Source of the DNA: Picochlorum sp. 'celeri'
Taxonomy: Eukaryota > Chlorophyta > Trebouxiophyceae
DNA length: 64,000 nucleotides
Assembly: GCA_010909725.1 (NCBI GenBank)
Contig: JAACMV010000007.1
Span: forward strand, 1,116,001 to 1,180,000
Reading direction: 5' to 3'
This document shows, piece by piece, positions 48,343 to 58,351 of this stretch; position 1 is the first letter of the stretch, and every line of letters begins with the position of its first letter. The notes beneath the pieces were generated by a model that was given only the letters and a program-made list of their open reading frames with translations, did not search any database and was not told the origin of the DNA. The translations under genes and the position numbers were made by a program.

Positions 48343-48918
48343 ATGGATGACTTTGTCAAAAGGGACAGGGAAATCAGACAACGGATCCAGTCCATGTACG
48401 TCTCAGATATCGTTTATAGTGAACTCCATGTCTATTCTAACAGAAGATACTCCCAATAATGCAGATACAACAGGGAAAGGGAGGATTTTGAGTCTGCAAG
48501 AGATTATGATGATTATTTAGAGGAACGAGAGGATATTATTTTCAACCTAGTTCAAGGGACAGATGTACGAGAGACAGAAGAAAAGGTCAAGTCGTATCAA
48601 AAAGAGCATGCGGAGGAAATAGCCAAGAATGAAGCTCGAAAACTGCAGAGAGTCTTGGCAGCAGAAGAGGAGATGCAAGATGCCAAGGTCTTGGTGGATG
48701 AGGCTGCTGCAGTGGAAGATGCTGTTCTAGTTCATCATGATGATGGTATTGCTGCAGATACGGTTGTTGTGCTCCCGTCACAGAAAGAAGTGGGGCACGC
48801 GTTGTCAAAGCAAACGAAAAAAGAGTGGATGGCAATGGCTCTGTCTAGTGGGTGGCGAGACGATATGCAAAAGTCAAAATGTGTTGATTTAGCTCGCCGA
48901 TCTCTGCTGAATTTTTAA
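48343..48918 (+). CDS. MAT1/TFB3-like CDK-activating-kinase assembly factor, RING not found
   Basis: Homologue of MAT1, which assembles CDK7-cyclin H in TFIIH. Exon 1 (48343-48395) and exon 2 (48465-48918) join over a 69-nt intron (donor GTACGT, acceptor ATGCAG) into 168 aa. The junction gives EIRQRIQSIYNREREDF and then DYDDYLEEREDIIFNL, matching the segment just after the RING in MAT1 (about residue 65 on). The C-terminal SSGWRDDMQKSKCVDLARRSLL resembles the family end. MAT1 is ~309 aa with an N-terminal RING; here only half remains. An in-frame upstream extension carries poly-Lys but no Cys pairs. Either the RING has been lost, or it lies in an exon I could not find. A possible acceptor (TTCTCAG, 48332-48338) leaves the second option open. 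Confidence 0.75.
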
Positions 48919-48983
48919 TTATTTATTATTAGACTCTATGTATCACTGAATATTCGTAGATTTGGAAACAGAACGGTCAAACC

Positions 48984-49979
48984 ATGCCATTTGAAAAAGA
49001 GCATTCAAAAGAAGGCAACGTGGTGCATCGATCTGATGCAATACAGGCATTTATAGGTAGATTATCAAAATTAGAGACTATTACTGGGCGGAGGAAAGGG
49101 TTGATTGAATTTCAGCCGAGGTCTGGCGATATCGTTATTGCCACTCCAGCCAAGTGTGGAACGACTCTTGTGATTCAGATCTGTCATTCCTTGCGATCTC
49201 GTGGGGATATGGGTTTCGATGAGATCAATGCCTTGGTTCCGTGTTTAGAGATGGCGTATGACTCTGGGGTTGAGATTGACACGGATCAGAATCGATGGGC
49301 TCCTCGTTTGTTCAAGACGCATTCGTGGTATCATTATTGCCCTGGGATAGGCAGAGAAGGCGTGAAGCATATATTTGTGATGCGGGATCCCGTGAAAGCG
49401 GTGATATCGTTCTATCACTTCCTGGGTGGTTGGTTTTTTGACAAGGAGGAGATTGATATTGATATGTTTGTGCAAGAGTTTGTGTTGCAACGAGGAGCCC
49501 CTGAAACATGGATGCAGAATGCATCGGTATGGGATACTATTGCATCTTGGTATCCGCATAGAATGGATGAAAGTGTTTTGTATTTGACGTATGAAAATGT
49601 CGTGAGGCATAAACGAGCTTGTGTTGAGAAGATTGCATGGTTCATGGGGATTGACTGTGACAAGGAACTGGCGGATATTGCCATGGAGCAGTCATCCAAG
49701 GAGTGGATGATGGCACATGCGAGTAAATATGATGAACATCAGCTGAAAAATGCGCGGAATGTTGCATGTGGGCTTGCTGAGAATGCTGGTTTGTGTGAGA
49801 AATCGACAGGAAAGATTAGAGGTGATGACACGTCTGCATCAGAGGACAAGCTTTCAGAAGAGACACTGAGCATGCTTCAAGCCAAGTGGATGGACGTTGT
49901 GTATCCAGTAACAGGGTGTAAAACGTACGCCGATCTCTGTCGACAGCTTGATGATGAGTTGTACAAAAATTGGTGGTGA
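48984..49979 (+). CDS. Cytosolic-type sulfotransferase (Sulfotransfer_1)
   Basis: PAPS-dependent sulfotransferase of 331 aa, soluble. Motifs: ATPAKCGTTLVIQICH (5'-PAPS loop), LFKTHSWYHY (catalytic His), MRDPVKAVISFYHF (3'-phosphate loop) and LTYENVVRHKRACVEKIAWFMG. No signal peptide or membrane segment; no intron. Unrelated in architecture to the Golgi-type enzyme at 44.9 kb although only 2 kb away. Acceptor substrate unknown (small alcohols, phenols or lipids are typical). It is 65 nt downstream of the MAT1-like gene and convergent with PAT1, with 48 nt between stops. Confidence 0.92.
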   Translation: MPFEKEHSKEGNVVHRSDAIQAFIGRLSKLETITGRRKGLIEFQPRSGDIVIATPAKCGTTLVIQICHSLRSRGDMGFDEINALVPCLEMAYDSGVEIDTDQNRWAPRLFKTHSWYHYCPGIGREGVKHIFVMRDPVKAVISFYHFLGGWFFDKEEIDIDMFVQEFVLQRGAPETWMQNASVWDTIASWYPHRMDESVLYLTYENVVRHKRACVEKIAWFMGIDCDKELADIAMEQSSKEWMMAHASKYDEHQLKNARNVACGLAENAGLCEKSTGKIRGDDTSASEDKLSEETLSMLQAKWMDVVYPVTGCKTYADLCRQLDDELYKNWW

Positions 49980-50027
49980 GTGTACAGACATACACTCATG
50001 CTTTTTTCATTGTCTACATAATGTATC

Positions 50028-52457
50028 TTACACGTCGCATTTGAGAAGGAGATTTTGAATTACTGTCTTTTGTTTTTCTGTAAATTGAGGCATACAATGC
50101 TGGCCAATCATGGGGACTGGGATACTCTTTCGTATGGAACTGCGCTCTTCCTCTGACACGTCAGAGGATGATAAAAGCTTCTCTTTCGACTGCAAATTGC
50201 TCTCGAAAAACTTGTACAGATGCTCGATACCTTCAGACCATGAGTTTCCATGCGAATCGTCGGATACTGTGTTATGCAGTGCCAATTCTGCTCCCCTTGC
50301 AAGAAGCGTTGCTATGATATCACAGGCCCAAGGTTTTCTGTCTGTATCACTTGCTGTTTCACCCGGACTGAAGAACGATATGCTATCCGAGATACCTGCA
50401 TGGCTCAGAGCGACCATTGCGTCTCCCAAAGCATGTGGAGATTTGATGCTTGAAAGGACACCCATCATCGCTGTAGCAAGAGATGAAAGTGATTCTACCG
50501 TCTCTTTTGCTTGCACTGGGTTTTGAGAATTTTGAAGAAGCTCTGATCGATAAATTGTACCGATCCTACGAAGCAACGCCCATAGTATTCTGTAATTAGG
50601 TGCAACCTTGGTGGATGAGTCCCTGTTCATCTCTTCAGGAGGGAATGTGATCTTCATTGCCCGGATTGCCAGTGTGATGCCCTTATTTCTGGATAACAGT
50701 TTGAGAAAGACACTATCTGAGTCACCTTTTCCTTGTGGGTGCTCTGAAAGGCGAAGGGATGATGCCAGACCCTCTACAAGAAGTGTTCTTCGCTGCTTCA
50801 GGGCATCCTTGTTCTCCAAGTTCTCCCCCTTTGATGCAATGAAAATCCTATCTACATCCTCAACATCAAGAATCAACGCCATACAGTCTTCTATCATGAT
50901 TCGTGCAGCTAATGCTGGCTCTTGCTCCAATCGCTTTGCATGGGGTTTTGATGTATCCTCTCTGTCCTCTGTGGCTTTGTTCACAGACTCGATGGACACA
51001 TCCATCAAAGGACGAGGCCTTCTGATGTTTGAAAACGCAACTCTACCCAATCCCTCCAACTTGACAAATGCAATATTTTCTGCAGCAACTTTTTCTGTTG
51101 GGGCCAATTCTCGTACGGATTCTGGGGCAAACACATCATTGTTCTTGCCATCATAATATTTGGATACAAAAGCCTGATAGTAGTAATCTTCAAGATATGG
51201 CGGTGCCATATGCAATGCTTTTGATTGCATAAATAAGATGGAGTCAATTTCATCACGGAACATGAAGCGAGAGGAGCGTTTCTGTCCATTGAACACAGGT
51301 TTCTTGATTGGACTGGTCTTCTCAGCCAAGTTCAATGCCCTCAATCTCTGTGCAAGAGTATTATGATCTTGTACTCCAGGTGCCGTGCCTTGTGTAACAA
51401 ACTGCGGTTGATGCATCATCTCAGCATGTTGCACTGGACGCGGCTGTTGCCAAGCTCCTGGCTGCTGCATGGGAGGAGGAGGAGGGGGAGGCATTTGCTG
51501 CACTGGTGGCTGAGGAGGAGGCATCTGCTGCACAGGTGGCGGCATTTGCTGCTGCTGCTGCTGCTGCATGATCATATCCGTAGTAAACACTCCCATTTGA
51601 CGCTGAGAAGGAGGCTGCATTGGAGGACCTCCAGACACAGGTGGAGGAAACATCCCTCCCATCCCCTGTGGAGGCGGCGGTGGACCTGACGAATACCCAT
51701 ATCCTTGAGTTGGTGGCCCACCACCTCTAAGCTGTGCTTCCAGTTCCTGCGCAGTAAGAGGACCCTTCATGCCACCAGTTTGAATGCCACTATGTGGTGG
51801 CAGCGGTACCTGCCCAGGTGGTTGGGGAGGACCAGGAAAAGGAGCCTGAAGAACCCCTCGTGTCCCAAACCCTCCCTGCTGCTCATAAGACGCCCCAAAC
51901 CCTTCCTCATGAGAAGGCGCACTGGCCGCCAATAGCCCACCAAGTGCAATACTCCCAGACGCAAACGCAGAAGATGTGTCAACCTTTGTCTCCTCCTCAG
52001 CCATCATCTCTGCTAATGGGTCAGCCTCAGTCTCAAAGGTCTCATCACCCTCAAACACACCATCTCCCTTTCCAAGCACATTCGCAAACATGCTCGTATA
52101 CGACAAGTCAGCCGTCACATCCTCCTCCTCCGCTTCAATCCCATCTACAAGTGCCTCTTCCTCTGGCGGAGCATCCAAACCATCCTCCAAAGCGCCGCCC
52201 AGTTCCTCGTCGTTGACAGCACTCAAGTCTCCAAAAAAGCTAAACTGAAACGCCTCCGTCGCCGAAGCATCCCCATGCGCATCGTCCTACATGCCATTAA
52301 AATACATATGAAAAAACCGTACATTCAGATGGCAACAGGTACCTTTGAAAGCCTTGAACATGAATCGAACGCAAAACAATGACTTCATCAGTCAGCCGAA
52401 AACACACACCTCCACAGCTGCGCTTACAAACCCAGTATCATCCATATATGGATCCAT
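50028..52457 (-). CDS. PAT1: mRNA decay factor PAT1
   Basis: P-body protein linking deadenylated mRNA and LSM1-7 to decapping. Exon 1 (52457-52410, MDPYMDDTGFVSAAVE) joins exon 2 (52286-50028) over a 123-nt intron (donor GTGTGT, acceptor ATGTAG), giving 768 aa. The junction yields AFQFSFFGDLSAVNDEEL, the acidic N-terminal PAT1 motif. A central Pro/Gln/Met/Gly-rich region with poly-Gln (CTG repeats near 51549-51571) follows. The C-terminal half contains the PAT1 core (RSSRFMFRDEIDSILFMQ, YYYQAFVSKYYDGKNN) and the helical PAT-C domain (ending KQKTVIQNLLLKCDV). TGTAA follows the stop. Confidence 0.94.
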
Positions 52458-52806
52458 AAAGATGTCTGACTATCCTTTCCTACCACTCAAAGCGATCTTC
52501 ACGAAAGATCCACCAAATGTGCTGCAGACACTCTTGCAGACCCCTTGATTCGCAATGATTCCCTCACCAAAGCACTCTAACACGTGCCACTATATATGTT
52601 AATATCAGCTATGCTGATGCACAAGGGTGCTCGGCATGGAAGACAAACTTCTGATGATGGTACAAATGTTCTAATTAAGAGAGGTAGCGTTTCTGAGTGT
52701 CCTTGCTTCTCATTCTTATTCGATGTTTGTTTCATTATTATTACATGGTAAAAAATTTCATCATCCTGCCAAATACGTATACCATGGAATGAGCGTGTGC
52801 TGAGCC
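52458..52806. other. Divergent intergenic region
   Basis: This 349-nt region lies between PAT1 (minus) and CWC21 (plus). It has a small TCAGC/GCTGA hairpin near 52604-52618. No supported gene. Confidence 0.35.
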
Positions 52807-53709
52807 ATGTATAACGGTACGTGTAGCCCAAGTTTTCTTTTTCTCTTTCTCTCACACACAACAGCATTCTGAACAATCACGCATGTGATTTTTTTAATGT
52901 GTTGTAGGAATTGGATTGACGTCTGTGCGAGGGACGGGGACGAGTGGGTATGTCCAGACGAACAAGTTCAACTTGAGGGGTGGACCAGACAGAAGAGAAA
53001 CTGAGCGGAGAGGTCACGGGAAGGAGGGTTCCCAGAAAGGACATGTGGTCAAACCAAACAAAGATATCATAGATCATAATAGAAAGAGGGAGTTGGAGGT
53101 CAAGGTGATGGAGTACAGAATACAGTTGGAGGATGATGAGTGCGTGTGTGTTGTGGATGTCTTGTATGATGGTTGCATGTGCCATGATGATGTTGGTGTA
53201 TGTGTAGGCTTCCTGAGGATGAAATTGAATCGAAAGTAGAGCAATATAGGAAGGAATTGATAGAGAAGGAGAACGCGGGGGATGGAGTGGACAAGAGAGA
53301 AGAGGGGAAATTGGATGATACGCATGAAATTGCAGCAAGAAAGGTGAAGCAGATGGAAAAGATGAGAGATGCGCTTGGGTTCAGAGAAGATATTGTGGAA
53401 GGAGAAGCATTTGATAGAGAATTACAGCAGCGTCGAAAGGAGGAGCGAATTGCTGAGAGAAAGCGGAGGGAAGAGGAGAGGATTCAGAGGGAGATTGAAA
53501 GAGAAAAGGAATTGGAACGGAGGGAACGGGAGATTCGAAAAGCTCACGAGGCGGGATACTATGAAAAGCATGAGCGTCCAGATAGGTATGATGGGGATGT
53601 AGGAGCGCATAGTTCTGATTCATATACATCTGGGTCGTCTCTCTCCCGTTCACCCCCACGGCGTCGAAGAACAAGGTCGTATTCGAGAAGTAGATCAAGG
53701 TCTCGTTGA
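52807..53709 (+). CDS. CWC21: Spliceosomal protein CWC21 (SRRM2 N-terminal family)
   Basis: Catalytic-step spliceosome component contacting PRP8 and SNU114. Exons 52807-52816 (ten nucleotides), 52908-53139 and 53208-53709 join over introns of 91 and 68 nt, giving 247 aa. The ten-base exon supplies MYN; the joined start MYNGIGLTSVRGTGTSGYVQ is the invariant family N-terminus. The cwf21 domain follows (LEDDELPEDEIESKVEQYRKEL), then a Lys/Glu/Arg coiled coil and a short RS tail (RSYSRSRSRSR). Far shorter than animal SRRM2, close to yeast and plant CWC21. Both introns are confirmed by phase. Confidence 0.95.
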
Positions 53710-53828
53710 TGAAATATTGCATAGTAGTGTTACAGAATGTGATATATCTGCCTGCAGAATAGTATGAGTATTATTATACCGAGAGACAATAATTCAACAT
53801 CCCACGACTGCCATGAGCCATGTTGTGT

Positions 53829-54220
53829 TCACCAAAGAGAGGTGACCAAGGCAAACAGACAGACAACAGCAGACATGGCAAGAGCACCAGATGTGTCCAC
53901 CTCCCCTGCGATACCATCCTCTCCCGTCACCGTAGAGGTAGCATCTTTGATGCAAGCGACCCTTTCATTTGCATCATTGGTGCAAAAACACTCGCCATTG
54001 TCGAGCAAATTATTTGGATACCCAGCAGGGCAGCTGTAACAGACTCCGCCAATCTCCTGCGAACACTCTGCTCCATACACTGCATAATACAATTTATTGA
54101 CACATATAATTGTTATAAAAGCAATCGACACGGTATCGGATCAATGGTTTGATGCGTACCGAAACGTCCCGCGGTGGCAAGGACAATCAACAAGGAAAAG
54201 ATGCACTGGATATACTTCAT
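53829..54220 (-). CDS. Small secreted Cys-rich protein, probably GPI-anchored
   Basis: Exon 1 (54220-54160) encodes a signal peptide (MKYIQCIFSLLIVLATAG); an 80-nt intron (donor GTACGC, acceptor ATGCAG) leads to exon 2 (54079-53829), total 103 aa. The mature part has a compact Cys cluster (AECSQEIGGVCYSCPAGYPN, then GECFCTNDANERVACI) of seven Cys within ~40 residues, reminiscent of an EGF-like or growth-factor-receptor Cys fold. The C-terminus is a hydrophobic segment (GALAMSAVVCLFALVTSLW) after a small-residue stretch, typical of a GPI signal. No family recognised. A surface adhesin or matrix role is speculation. Confidence 0.72.
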
Positions 54221-54412
54221 CTTGGCTTCTGAATGGATTATGAACTGAACGAAAAGACGTAAATTATTTATTGATGACAAGTTACTTGAGTAGAATGTAT
54301 TATAGCACGCCGGTCGAGAGTGACTGACTCTCTCTAGACAGATCTTGGTCAATGCAATATTACTCAGAAAATGAGATAAGATTGCAATCTTGACGTGTCA
54401 ATGCAATACATG

Positions 54413-55381
54413 TTACACAATCTTGTCAATTTCAGCAGCAGCCTCATCCACCAAGGCTTGGTTTTTTCCTTCAACGATAATCTTTACTCTATAGTCTAAT
54501 GCATCATTCCCAGCTGGGTTGGACATGTTCCACTTTGTATTCGGATACGACCCAATCCTTACATCCTTGAACTCTGCTGCTATACTTCTCAGTGGCTCTG
54601 AAAAATCCCCTTCCCCCATCTGGGAAAACACTTCTCTGGTAAATATCTCTCCATGCCCTCGAAACACATCCGCATGATTTTCAATCATGGTTGTAAAAAG
54701 GCGTGGAATCCCTGGTAAAATGTACACATTACCTCCACAACAACACAGCGGCACCCAAGAATTTTCTGGAGGCGGCAGCACCGTGCAGGGACTTGGTAAC
54801 TGAGCCATCCGCAGCCTGGCCTCATTCAGCTCAATATTCCTTTCAGCATAATGCACCGTCATACGGTCAACCGTCTCCTGATGCAACTCAATGGTCAAAC
54901 CCAAAGCTTTAGCAATCGCCTGGTATGAAATATCATCATGCGTTGGGCCTATACCACCTGATGTAAAGACAAATCCATTCTCTGAAACTTTCCTTCTCAA
55001 CCTGAGAAGACTGTCTCCAATATCCTCAAATGTGTCTGGCACAAACTCTACTCGCACCAAATCCACCCCTCTAGCACGTAGAAACTTTGCCAGCCATGGT
55101 GTATTCGAATCCTGAACAGATCCCGAAAGAATCTCGTCGCCAATGACCATCAACGCAGCCTTTACAGTGTCCACATCGTCTCCAGGCTGTTCTGGTGCTC
55201 CAGCAAGGGTGCTATGCCGATGCGCCCATGGTCTGTGTTGTGCTGCTATCGTTCTATAATTCTTATTATTGGTAATCCTGGCGGTATGCGTCCATATGGA
55301 ACCAGGACTAGACCATGTGGATGTCGAGTGTCGTTGTGACAGACCTGGACACCTGGATACGAGTGCTGCAAATAATCGCAT
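54413..55381 (-). CDS. CinA/MPTb-domain protein, probably mitochondrial
   Basis: A 322-aa protein with a molybdopterin-binding (MoCF) fold of the CinA/FLAD1 N-terminal type. Motifs: VIGDEILSGSVQDSNTPWLAK, TSGGIGPTHDDISYQAIAKALG, ELNEARLRMAQLP and YILPGIPRLF. In FLAD1 and CinA this fold carries ADP-ribose/FAD pyrophosphatase activity; the FAD synthase (PAPS-reductase-like) and CinA amidase domains are absent. The first ~70 residues are Arg/Ser/Thr/His-rich and acid-poor, like a mitochondrial presequence. No intron. Stop codon near 54413. Biochemical role not deducible beyond family. Confidence 0.87.
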   Translation of the reverse strand: MRLFAALVSRCPGLSQRHSTSTWSSPGSIWTHTARITNNKNYRTIAAQHRPWAHRHSTLAGAPEQPGDDVDTVKAALMVIGDEILSGSVQDSNTPWLAKFLRARGVDLVRVEFVPDTFEDIGDSLLRLRRKVSENGFVFTSGGIGPTHDDISYQAIAKALGLTIELHQETVDRMTVHYAERNIELNEARLRMAQLPSPCTVLPPPENSWVPLCCCGGNVYILPGIPRLFTTMIENHADVFRGHGEIFTREVFSQMGEGDFSEPLRSIAAEFKDVRIGSYPNTKWNMSNPAGNDALDYRVKIIVEGKNQALVDEAAAEIDKIV

Positions 55382-55695
55382 TATTATTCTGATATTCTAC
55401 CAATCATGGATGAACATATATGTACATCATGATATAGTTTTTGAAGATTGGAGGAACGATGGGTTGGATATCGTCCCATGCAAAAAAAGGAACAAGAATC
55501 TTACTGGCTGTCATGCCATGATGGTGTCCTGTCTTTCTCTCTTCTGCTGAGAGAACTCATCCTTATTATTATGATTACAGGGAAGAAGAAGAAGAAGAAG
55601 AGATTATTATTGTTTCAAACACCGAAGATGTATCAATGGATATGTACCATGGTTCAGCAGTAAGGTACATGAAAAAAACAGAAATGGATGAAGGG
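55382..55695. other. Intergenic with GAA microsatellite
   Basis: This 314-nt region upstream of the CinA-like gene holds a GAA repeat at about 55582-55601 and an ATT run just after. No supported gene. Confidence 0.4.
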
Positions 55696-56292
55696 TTATT
55701 CCAGACATGTCTCATAGCCTTTGAGTGGCAATGTCATCGAGCTGAACTCGACAACCTTCCAAATGCCATCGTCATTCCTTTTCAGAGTCATTGGTCTCGC
55801 CGATAATTCTTCATCTCCACTCCATACAAAGACCTTGTATCTCCCTGAGGCAATGCTGCCGACGTATTTGGTCTGATCTCTGAATCGTAACCGCATCTCA
55901 TCCTTGTCTGGGATGCGGTAGCAGGTGTCTGGAGAGGTGCCGTCGACGTATGCTCTCGCCATGAATTCATGTACCCTCGCTAGACGATACCTATCAGCTC
56001 TACTCAAATCTCCTCTCACCAGATCGTCCTCAAAGATTGCGTGCGTCATGAATTCTTCGCCCAATTCTGTACCTTTGCTGTATTCAATCAGTGCTTGTAT
56101 GAAGATCAAGGCGCCTCCCTGTGGGGTTGTCGCCGCAGTCTCTTGGTTCTCGATAAATTCATCGAGATTTTCTGGCATTGGTAGGTCGACCGAATAGGAT
56201 GACGTTTTCTGCCCATTGTTGTTCTTGTGCTTGGCTTTTGAAGCGCCTAGCGTCAAGAGCACACAGAGGAGTATATAGTATATCGTCCTCAT
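55696..56292 (-). CDS. Secreted protein of unknown function (198 aa)
   Basis: A signal peptide (MRTIYYILLCVLLTLGASKA) is followed by ~178 residues with mixed alpha/beta character. The core TPQGGALIFIQALIEYSK, YRLARVHEFMARAYVDGTSP and the end GIWKVVEFSSMTLPLKGYE look like a small folded domain of the sort found in bacterial secreted DUF proteins with SnoaL-like or NTF2-like layout, but I recognise no family. Only two Cys are found in the mature part (Cys in DTCYRIP and near the C-terminus), which might pair. No intron, no anchor. The TBC gene lies downstream of nothing related. Function unknown. Confidence 0.7.
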   Translation of the reverse strand: MRTIYYILLCVLLTLGASKAKHKNNNGQKTSSYSVDLPMPENLDEFIENQETAATTPQGGALIFIQALIEYSKGTELGEEFMTHAIFEDDLVRGDLSRADRYRLARVHEFMARAYVDGTSPDTCYRIPDKDEMRLRFRDQTKYVGSIASGRYKVFVWSGDEELSARPMTLKRNDDGIWKVVEFSSMTLPLKGYETCLE

Positions 56293-56479
56293 AGTAGTAG
56301 CATGAATACTATCCGACGTGTGTTAATTTTTATGAGAGGCACTGTTTAAAAAGAAAAGAAGCATTCTTTTCGTGCTTGCTATGATGTCATCATGTATATT
56401 CGACCCCGTTCCGATGCCCAGTAGTACTGTGTTGGATTTGGAAGAAAAATGATCATTGTTAGATTACATGTTATATATA

Positions 56480-57962
56480 TTACATTGATTTCGAGTCCTT
56501 CTTGAGCAGCGCATTACGAAATCTTTCCATGGTTTTCACATGTGATCTGGATGCGTGCATGTCTTCTTGACGTAACAGGTCTTCTTCATGGCAGGATATA
56601 AACTCTTGCTCACCCTCCATCATGACCCATTGCTGCTGCCCAAGAGAATCTGTTTCTTGGACGGCCTGTTTCAACTTGGCTCGAGTCTCCCGTAACGCTA
56701 TTTCTTTATCTACCATTCGTTGCTTCTCATTCCTGAATTTTTCAATTCTATTCATGGGTAAGCGTCCGATGCCATCAAAGGCAATGTGAAGCAGTTCATC
56801 TCGGTCATACTCCTTTGCAGCAGCAGCCCGCATATTCCGCAGCAGCTCTCCTGAATTCTCCGCTGCCAAGAGGATGGATTCATGGAGTTTCAAAAGCGCT
56901 ATTGAGATTCTATATAAAATTTTGGGCCCCTCTGAAAACAAGGCGTCCCATATTCGGAATGTCGTCTCTGCCGGCAGGGTTGTTGAGAAGAGACACAGGA
57001 ACCATTCTGTTGCCAGCATGGTCATCCCACACTCCAACCCTCTCATGTGTTTCGCAAGCTTTGGAAGCTTTGATTCCACCAACATATCCAAACTTCTCAT
57101 TTCAACGTGACATCCAGACAAATTATTCGCGTACAAATCGTGATAGAGTATACCATCTCGAGTATCATGCCCAATAAGACAACACATGGTCCAAAATGCT
57201 GCTTCTTCATCATATTCAAGAGCCAAAAGCAGCATTGCTGCTACATAATTCATCCCTTGACAGTAACCAATCACCATGTTCTCGGCTGAAAATGCATACA
57301 GGACGCGCTTCAACGACACTTGTCCAACATCACTCTGAATCCACTGATTATTCGGAAAGGTTCTGGGCACATCAAGATCAATCTGGCGTCTACAATTCTC
57401 ATTCAGTTTACTCTTCTCAATATAATACATATATCCGAAAGTACCCGAGGCATGCTTTATAGCATGTGCTCCTGACAAATGCAACCATACATGTTTCCTC
57501 AGTTCTGGTGGAATCCCTCCCCGACACAATTTCTTCACAGTAGCAGTATGCTGCAGCGATTCACTACTGTGTTGACGCAGCTCTTCATTCCATCGAACAC
57601 TCTGTTTCTGCTCCAGTCTCAAACATCGAAGAATATTTTCCTGATCCTCAGAATCAATTTCAATCTCAAACCCATATGCATCATGGAATTGGACACTGCT
57701 GGTGTTGTTCCCATTGACATCTGATCCATCGTCAGCACGCTCCTCGGTATCCCCATGCATTTTTTTATGCATCCTATTCTTCCTCATGACCACCGTCTGA
57801 GCTTTCTGCAGCATACAAATTCTCCTTTACACGTGTGTCTACCAGACTGTTGTTTGTTGTAGGCAAAAATACAAAAAAGCACATCCTGCGTACCACAGCC
57901 CTGCCTAGCCCCAATGTAGCATCCTTGACTTTTTCTGTAACGTCAATCTGATCACGCTTCAT
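56480..57962 (-). CDS. TBC-domain Rab GTPase-activating protein
   Basis: Stimulates GTP hydrolysis by Rab proteins in membrane traffic. Exon 1 (57962-57894, MKRDQIDVTEKVKDATLGLG) and exon 2 (57805-56480) join over an 88-nt intron (donor GTACGC, acceptor CTGCAG) into 464 aa. The TBC domain runs from about residue 115 (GGIPPELRKHVWLHLSG). The dual-finger residues are intact: Arg in IDLDVPRTFP and Gln in GYCQGMNYVA; FLCLFSTTLPAETTFRIWD also matches. The closest animal relatives in layout are the GRTP1/TBC1D6 type, but I cannot assign a Rab target. A basic coiled-coil C-terminus follows. TGTAA lies after the stop. Confidence 0.93.
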
Positions 57963-58351
57963 CCGATAACGAATCCAACAGCCGTATAAAGCAACCAGCT
58001 ACCTGCAACAAGATTTTTCAAGTGGCATGTTTCATCCCGCCTTCTTGTCACTATCCACGATGCCGTGATTTGAAATCAATCCTACGTGATATCCCTTCTT
58101 CTTTATAAACAAAAATGTACAGCACAATGACGATGCAAAGACGACATCCGGATGGATCCAGATCCATCAAAATGTTCTATTTACGAAGAGAACCCCCCTG
58201 GAGCCAAAAGCTCGACCGTGTGATGACAGTCTTGTACGCGTGTAGCCACTTTCCTAGCCTACAACCTCTTTTATTTGATAGGATATTGTCTCATACGTCG
58301 AAAACCTGTTCTTCCAAGAGTTCATATCGCCTGGTATCGACAAACAATACA
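57963..58351. other. Divergent intergenic region
   Basis: This 389-nt region lies between TBC (minus) and SNF7 (plus). A frame continues upstream of the SNF7 ATG to 58115 but lacks conservation. A 7-bp hairpin (ATGGATC/GATCCAT) sits near 58152-58168. Confidence 0.35.
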
